Program-made: the position numbers and the translations under genes
In this document: positions 7,020 through 9,908 of the stretch, piece after piece
How positions within the stretch are numbered: the first letter of the stretch is position 1
Layout: each line of letters begins with the position of its first letter
The notes under the pieces: generated by a model
What the model saw: only the letters and a program-made list of their open reading frames with translations
Databases searched by the model: none
What the model was told of the DNA's origin: nothing
Assembly (NCBI GenBank): GCA_030620735.1
Contig: JAUXDV010000047.1
Span: 1-9,908, forward strand
Length of the DNA stretch: 9,908 nucleotides
From: Gammaproteobacteria bacterium
GTDB lineage: Bacteria; Pseudomonadota; Gammaproteobacteria; Chromatiales; Chromatiaceae
Direction of reading: 5' to 3'

Positions 7020-7177
7020 GGGATGCGGCAGAAATTAAAGTACCAGGATGTGTAAAATTTTTGTTCGTGGTTTTTGTTGCCACGTCGGGAGCATAGTGAA
7101 CTATGTAACCAGAGTGGCGGCGAAAAGCACGGACAAAAAGGCAAGCAAGATTGGTATTTTAATAAATGCCTCATCCC
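7020..7177. repeat. Nested imperfect palindrome of about 158 nt, MITE-like or structured repeat
   Basis: Three nested complementary pairs share one centre. The outer arms 7020-7044 and 7153-7177 match at 20 of 25 positions. The middle arms 7058-7083 and 7114-7139 match at 20 of 26, and most of the mismatches become G-U pairs on one RNA strand. The inner arms CATAG (7092-7096) and CTATG (7101-7105) flank a TGAA tetraloop. Weaker complementarity continues outward to about 7011 and 7190. The element fills the centre of the 287-nt spacer between divergent folE and the histidine kinase. No transposase or clear target duplication is visible. A 64-codon minus-strand reading frame across it has no recognisable domain and is probably a by-product. 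Confidence 0.75.
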
Positions 7178-7221
7178 ATACTCCTCTGGTGAGAATCAGC
7201 GCTTAACGGTATGATGCGACT

Positions 7222-9519
7222 GTGAAATTACGCACTTATATCCTGCTGATCCTGCTGCTGTTCGCACTGACGCCTATGGCACTGTTGTTGACATTCGGAC
7301 TGCCGCCGATGCTCGATCGTCTGCAGATCTTCTATCAGCAGGCGAATATCCAGCAGCTGCGCGCTGATTTTCGTGATCTGGACAAGCACATGGCCAGCCG
7401 CCAGGCGCTCACCGGCGTCGTGGCAAAACTGCCGGAACCAGGAATCATCGTCAGTTCTGACGGCAAAGATACACTAAAGGCAATTGAAGCCCGTGCTCGC
7501 TACACAGAATGGATCAATCGTCTCTTCGGAAAAAGCCTCGACATCATCAGCATCAATTTTCTGGATGAAAATGGCACAGCCCGCTTCTGGCTGAAAAGAG
7601 ACAAGAAAGAAAATTTGCTGAAGATGACGGAATCCAGGCCGAATATGCCGAGCCATGCTTTCCTGACTTCCGTATTGAATGCCGGTCCTTCAGCCGTACT
7701 CGTCAGCCCTATCTACACTGAGTATGATGAACATCAGCGTAGACTGCTGCGCCTCTATATCGCCAGCGCCATTCGGGATAATCAGGGTGAGGCGACGGCG
7801 ATGGTAGTTATAACCGTTGATCCCGGCGGGCTGGCTCGGGCCTATCGAGGCACCCTGTGGGTGCAAAACGATGGCAGCTATCTCTACACCTCGCGGAAAT
7901 CCCCCGCCGGGAAAGCCTTCGAGGATTTTCCCGGTCTTGAAGAGATCTTCCAACGGGGTAGAATCGAATTGTGGACTGATGACGAGCAACACCGCATGTT
8001 CTGGGTTCCTATGTTCCTTACTGAAAGCAATGAACCCCTGTGGGTCGGACGCATCGTCGATGAGTCGCCTCTGGCCAGTCTGCGCACGAGCCTGTTGATT
8101 ACAGGCGCCATCGTCTCTCTGCTGGTGCTCATTGGCGTATGGCTGCTGGCAAACTGGTTCGCCGATCGTCTCGATCGTGTCAGCAGGGAACTCGGCAGCG
8201 GTGTGCAACGCATTGTTGAAGATAATGAAGAGGTCATATTCTCGTGGGACAAACCCCAGGAGCTGCATATCCTCGCAGGCAATCTGACGCACCTTGCTTC
8301 AACCCATGCCAGAAACAACCGCAATCTGCGCACGCATACCCTGCAGCTTGAGCAAAGCAACCGTTTCAAAACCGAATTTTTAGCTAATGTCTCCCATGAG
8401 CTGAAGACACCGCTCAACTCGATCATGGTGCTCTCGAAAATCCTCAGGGAAGATGCGGCGCTGCCGTCGGCTCAACAGCAAAAAGCCGGTGTCATCCATC
8501 ATGCCGGCAGAGATTTGCTCGGGCTGATCGACAATATCCTCGAACTCTCCCGCATCGAATCCCTGGACGAAGAACTCAAACTGGAAGAGATCAACCTGCG
8601 GCAACTGCTTGATGACACCATCGCTTTAATGCGTCCGCAATTCGAGGAAAAAGGCCTCTTCCTGAAGCTGGAGTATCCCACAGATACTCCGTCCACAATC
8701 ACATCTGACTCCGAAAAAATCCGTCAGATCCTGAAAAACCTGCTCAGTAATGCCGTCAAGTTTACCGACGAGGGCGGCATCACTATAGCCGTCAAGATGC
8801 TGTTCAATGCCGATTATCGCGGTCAACCCCTGCATATCACCGTCAGCGACAGCGGCATAGGCATTCCCGATAAGCAGCAAAAGCATATTTTTGAAGCCTT
8901 TCGCCAGGCTGACGGTTCTATTCGCCGCCGTTTTGGCGGCACCGGCCTTGGACTCAGTATCAGCCGTCGTCTGGCTGCACTGCTGGGGGGGAATCTTGAT
9001 CTCACGAGCACCGAAAATAGTGGCTCCGCGTTCACACTGGCGCTGCCGCTGGAGTATTATCGCAGCCAACCTGCAGAGACTCCCGTTATCCGGGAGTCAG
9101 CAGAGCTCGAAAACGAACAGATCACATCAACAGCAGCAACTCTTCCGGCAGCCGACTTCAGCGGCAAAACTGTGATACTGGTCGAAGATAACATCGACAC
9201 CATGCTGCAACTGACACAAATAATGAGCCAATGGGGCATCACTGTCATCGCCGCCACTGATGAGGATGAGATCAGGGAGGTGCTGCGTGAAGAGCCTGAA
9301 TGCCTGCTGATTATCATCAACAGCCGCATCTGCGACATCAATAACTGTGATAGCATCTCTATTATTCAAAATGAAAAAATCTCAGGAACCATTATTGCGC
9401 TCGCCGAGGATTGCACACTGATCAATGAAGAGCTGATGCAGGCTGCCAGTGATTGCCTCACAACTCCGATAAACGCACAGCAGTTAAAATCCATCATCGA
9501 TGAGTCTATTAATATCTAA
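7222..9519 (+). CDS. Membrane hybrid sensor histidine kinase with degenerate receiver
   Basis: The 765-residue product has a membrane segment at about 5-26 and an extracytoplasmic region at about 28-288 that looks Cache-like (INFLDENGTARFWL, 111-124; VVITVDPGGLARAY, 195-208). A second membrane segment spans about 290-311, followed by a signalling linker. The HisKA helix has the phospho-acceptor H392 in NVSHELKTPLNS. The ATPase boxes are complete: N510 in NLLSNAVKF, DSGIGIP (543-549), FEAFRQAD (557-564) and GGTGLGLSI (572-580). The C-terminal receiver (about 648-760) keeps E655/D656. However, the phosphoacceptor aspartate is N700, the conserved Thr is A728 and the conserved Lys is T748, so it should not take phosphate normally. 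GTG at 7222 is the only sensible start, because an in-frame stop lies at 7204 and later starts would cut the first membrane helix. No good Shine-Dalgarno is visible. The ligand is unknown. Confidence 0.93.
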   Translation: MKLRTYILLILLLFALTPMALLLTFGLPPMLDRLQIFYQQANIQQLRADFRDLDKHMASRQALTGVVAKLPEPGIIVSSDGKDTLKAIEARARYTEWINRLFGKSLDIISINFLDENGTARFWLKRDKKENLLKMTESRPNMPSHAFLTSVLNAGPSAVLVSPIYTEYDEHQRRLLRLYIASAIRDNQGEATAMVVITVDPGGLARAYRGTLWVQNDGSYLYTSRKSPAGKAFEDFPGLEEIFQRGRIELWTDDEQHRMFWVPMFLTESNEPLWVGRIVDESPLASLRTSLLITGAIVSLLVLIGVWLLANWFADRLDRVSRELGSGVQRIVEDNEEVIFSWDKPQELHILAGNLTHLASTHARNNRNLRTHTLQLEQSNRFKTEFLANVSHELKTPLNSIMVLSKILREDAALPSAQQQKAGVIHHAGRDLLGLIDNILELSRIESLDEELKLEEINLRQLLDDTIALMRPQFEEKGLFLKLEYPTDTPSTITSDSEKIRQILKNLLSNAVKFTDEGGITIAVKMLFNADYRGQPLHITVSDSGIGIPDKQQKHIFEAFRQADGSIRRRFGGTGLGLSISRRLAALLGGNLDLTSTENSGSAFTLALPLEYYRSQPAETPVIRESAELENEQITSTAATLPAADFSGKTVILVEDNIDTMLQLTQIMSQWGITVIAATDEDEIREVLREEPECLLIIINSRICDINNCDSISIIQNEKISGTIIALAEDCTLINEELMQAASDCLTTPINAQQLKSIIDESINI

Positions 9520-9908
9520 ATGACCAGATATACCAATTTCAAACTGCTGATTGTCGATGACAACCCGGATAATCTGTTTACCCTGCGCGCATTGATCGAA
9601 CAGCACATGAATGCCGCTGTGCTCGATGCAAATTCAGGCAGGGAAGCGATCGAAATTGCTTTGGCTACGCCGGACCTCGACCTGATCGTGCTGGATATCC
9701 AGATGCCCGGCATGGATGGTTTTGAAACCGCCTCCCTGCTGAAGATCCGTAAAAAAACCCAGAATATCCCCATCATCTTTCTCACTGCCGCCTTCAAGAC
9801 TGAAGATTTTCAGCAGCGTGGATATGATGTCGGCGCTGCTGACTATCTGCTCAAACCGATTGACGACAATCAACTGATCAACAAACTCAGCACCTACTTT
9901 CGCCTCAT
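9520..9908 (+). CDS. Response regulator, intact receiver, truncated by window end
   Basis: The ATG follows the kinase stop with no gap (TAA then ATG), so the two genes are almost certainly co-transcribed and translationally coupled. The first 129 residues are a complete canonical receiver: acidic pair D13/D14 in LIVDDNPDN, phosphoacceptor D59 in LIVLDIQMPGMDG, T89 in IFLTAA and K112 in YLLKPID. The reading frame is still open at the window edge, so any output domain lies beyond it. Because the upstream kinase has a receiver without its aspartate, this protein is the obvious phosphate recipient. That is inference from context. The regulatory output cannot be stated. Confidence 0.93.
   Translation, partial: MTRYTNFKLLIVDDNPDNLFTLRALIEQHMNAAVLDANSGREAIEIALATPDLDLIVLDIQMPGMDGFETASLLKIRKKTQNIPIIFLTAAFKTEDFQQRGYDVGAADYLLKPIDDNQLINKLSTYFRL

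Noticed and set aside
6980..7174. Minus-strand 64-codon frame across the palindrome
   Set aside because: Its sequence is dictated by the repeat arms and it overlaps the folE promoter region. I treat it as a by-product of the repeat.
7690..8292. Open frame of 200 codons on the minus strand
   Set aside because: It is antisense to the sensor and linker part of the histidine kinase, with no domain and no upstream signal.

Overview
The window looks like chromosomal DNA of a proteobacterium, most likely a gammaproteobacterium. The grounds are the lipid A-type acyltransferase (a Gram-negative trait), a bacterial TmcA, GalU, a single-domain FolE, and a form I-type phosphoribulokinase homologue, the last suggesting a lineage with Calvin-cycle ancestry. 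This placement rests on gene content only. I see no phage, plasmid, IS or CRISPR signature.

Layout: (1) 1-570, C-terminal part of a class I-like polyphosphate kinase 2, cut by the window edge. (2) 571-842, a convergent intergenic stretch made of short heptamer-type tandem repeats in inverted arrangement. (3) 843-2742, minus strand, an lpxL/htrB-family acyltransferase followed by a phosphoribulokinase homologue that keeps its P-loop and sugar-phosphate-binding residues but has lost two catalytic acids. (4) 2802-6246, plus strand, a tightly spaced trio: an uncharacterised HExxH protein, galU and tmcA. (5) 6247-6379, a second convergent spacer with a hairpin built from a 9-bp tandem repeat. (6) 6380-6934, minus strand, folE with a strong ribosome binding site and a plausible sigma70-type promoter. 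(7) 6935-7221, a divergent spacer that is mostly a roughly 160-nt nested imperfect palindrome. (8) 7222-9908, plus strand, a membrane-bound hybrid histidine kinase with a degenerate receiver, directly abutted by a response regulator with an intact receiver that runs off the window.

Most genes are housekeeping: phosphate/nucleotide energy (PPK2), envelope (acyltransferase, GalU), tRNA modification (TmcA) and pterin synthesis (FolE). The last two genes form a signalling pair. Since the kinase's own receiver lacks the phosphoacceptor, the likely phosphate recipient is the receiver encoded immediately downstream.

I do not see a clear new multi-gene system. The points most worth following up are the catalytically altered phosphoribulokinase, the pseudo-receiver/true-receiver pair, the HExxH protein of unknown function, and three structured non-coding repeats, one in each of the three large intergenic spaces.
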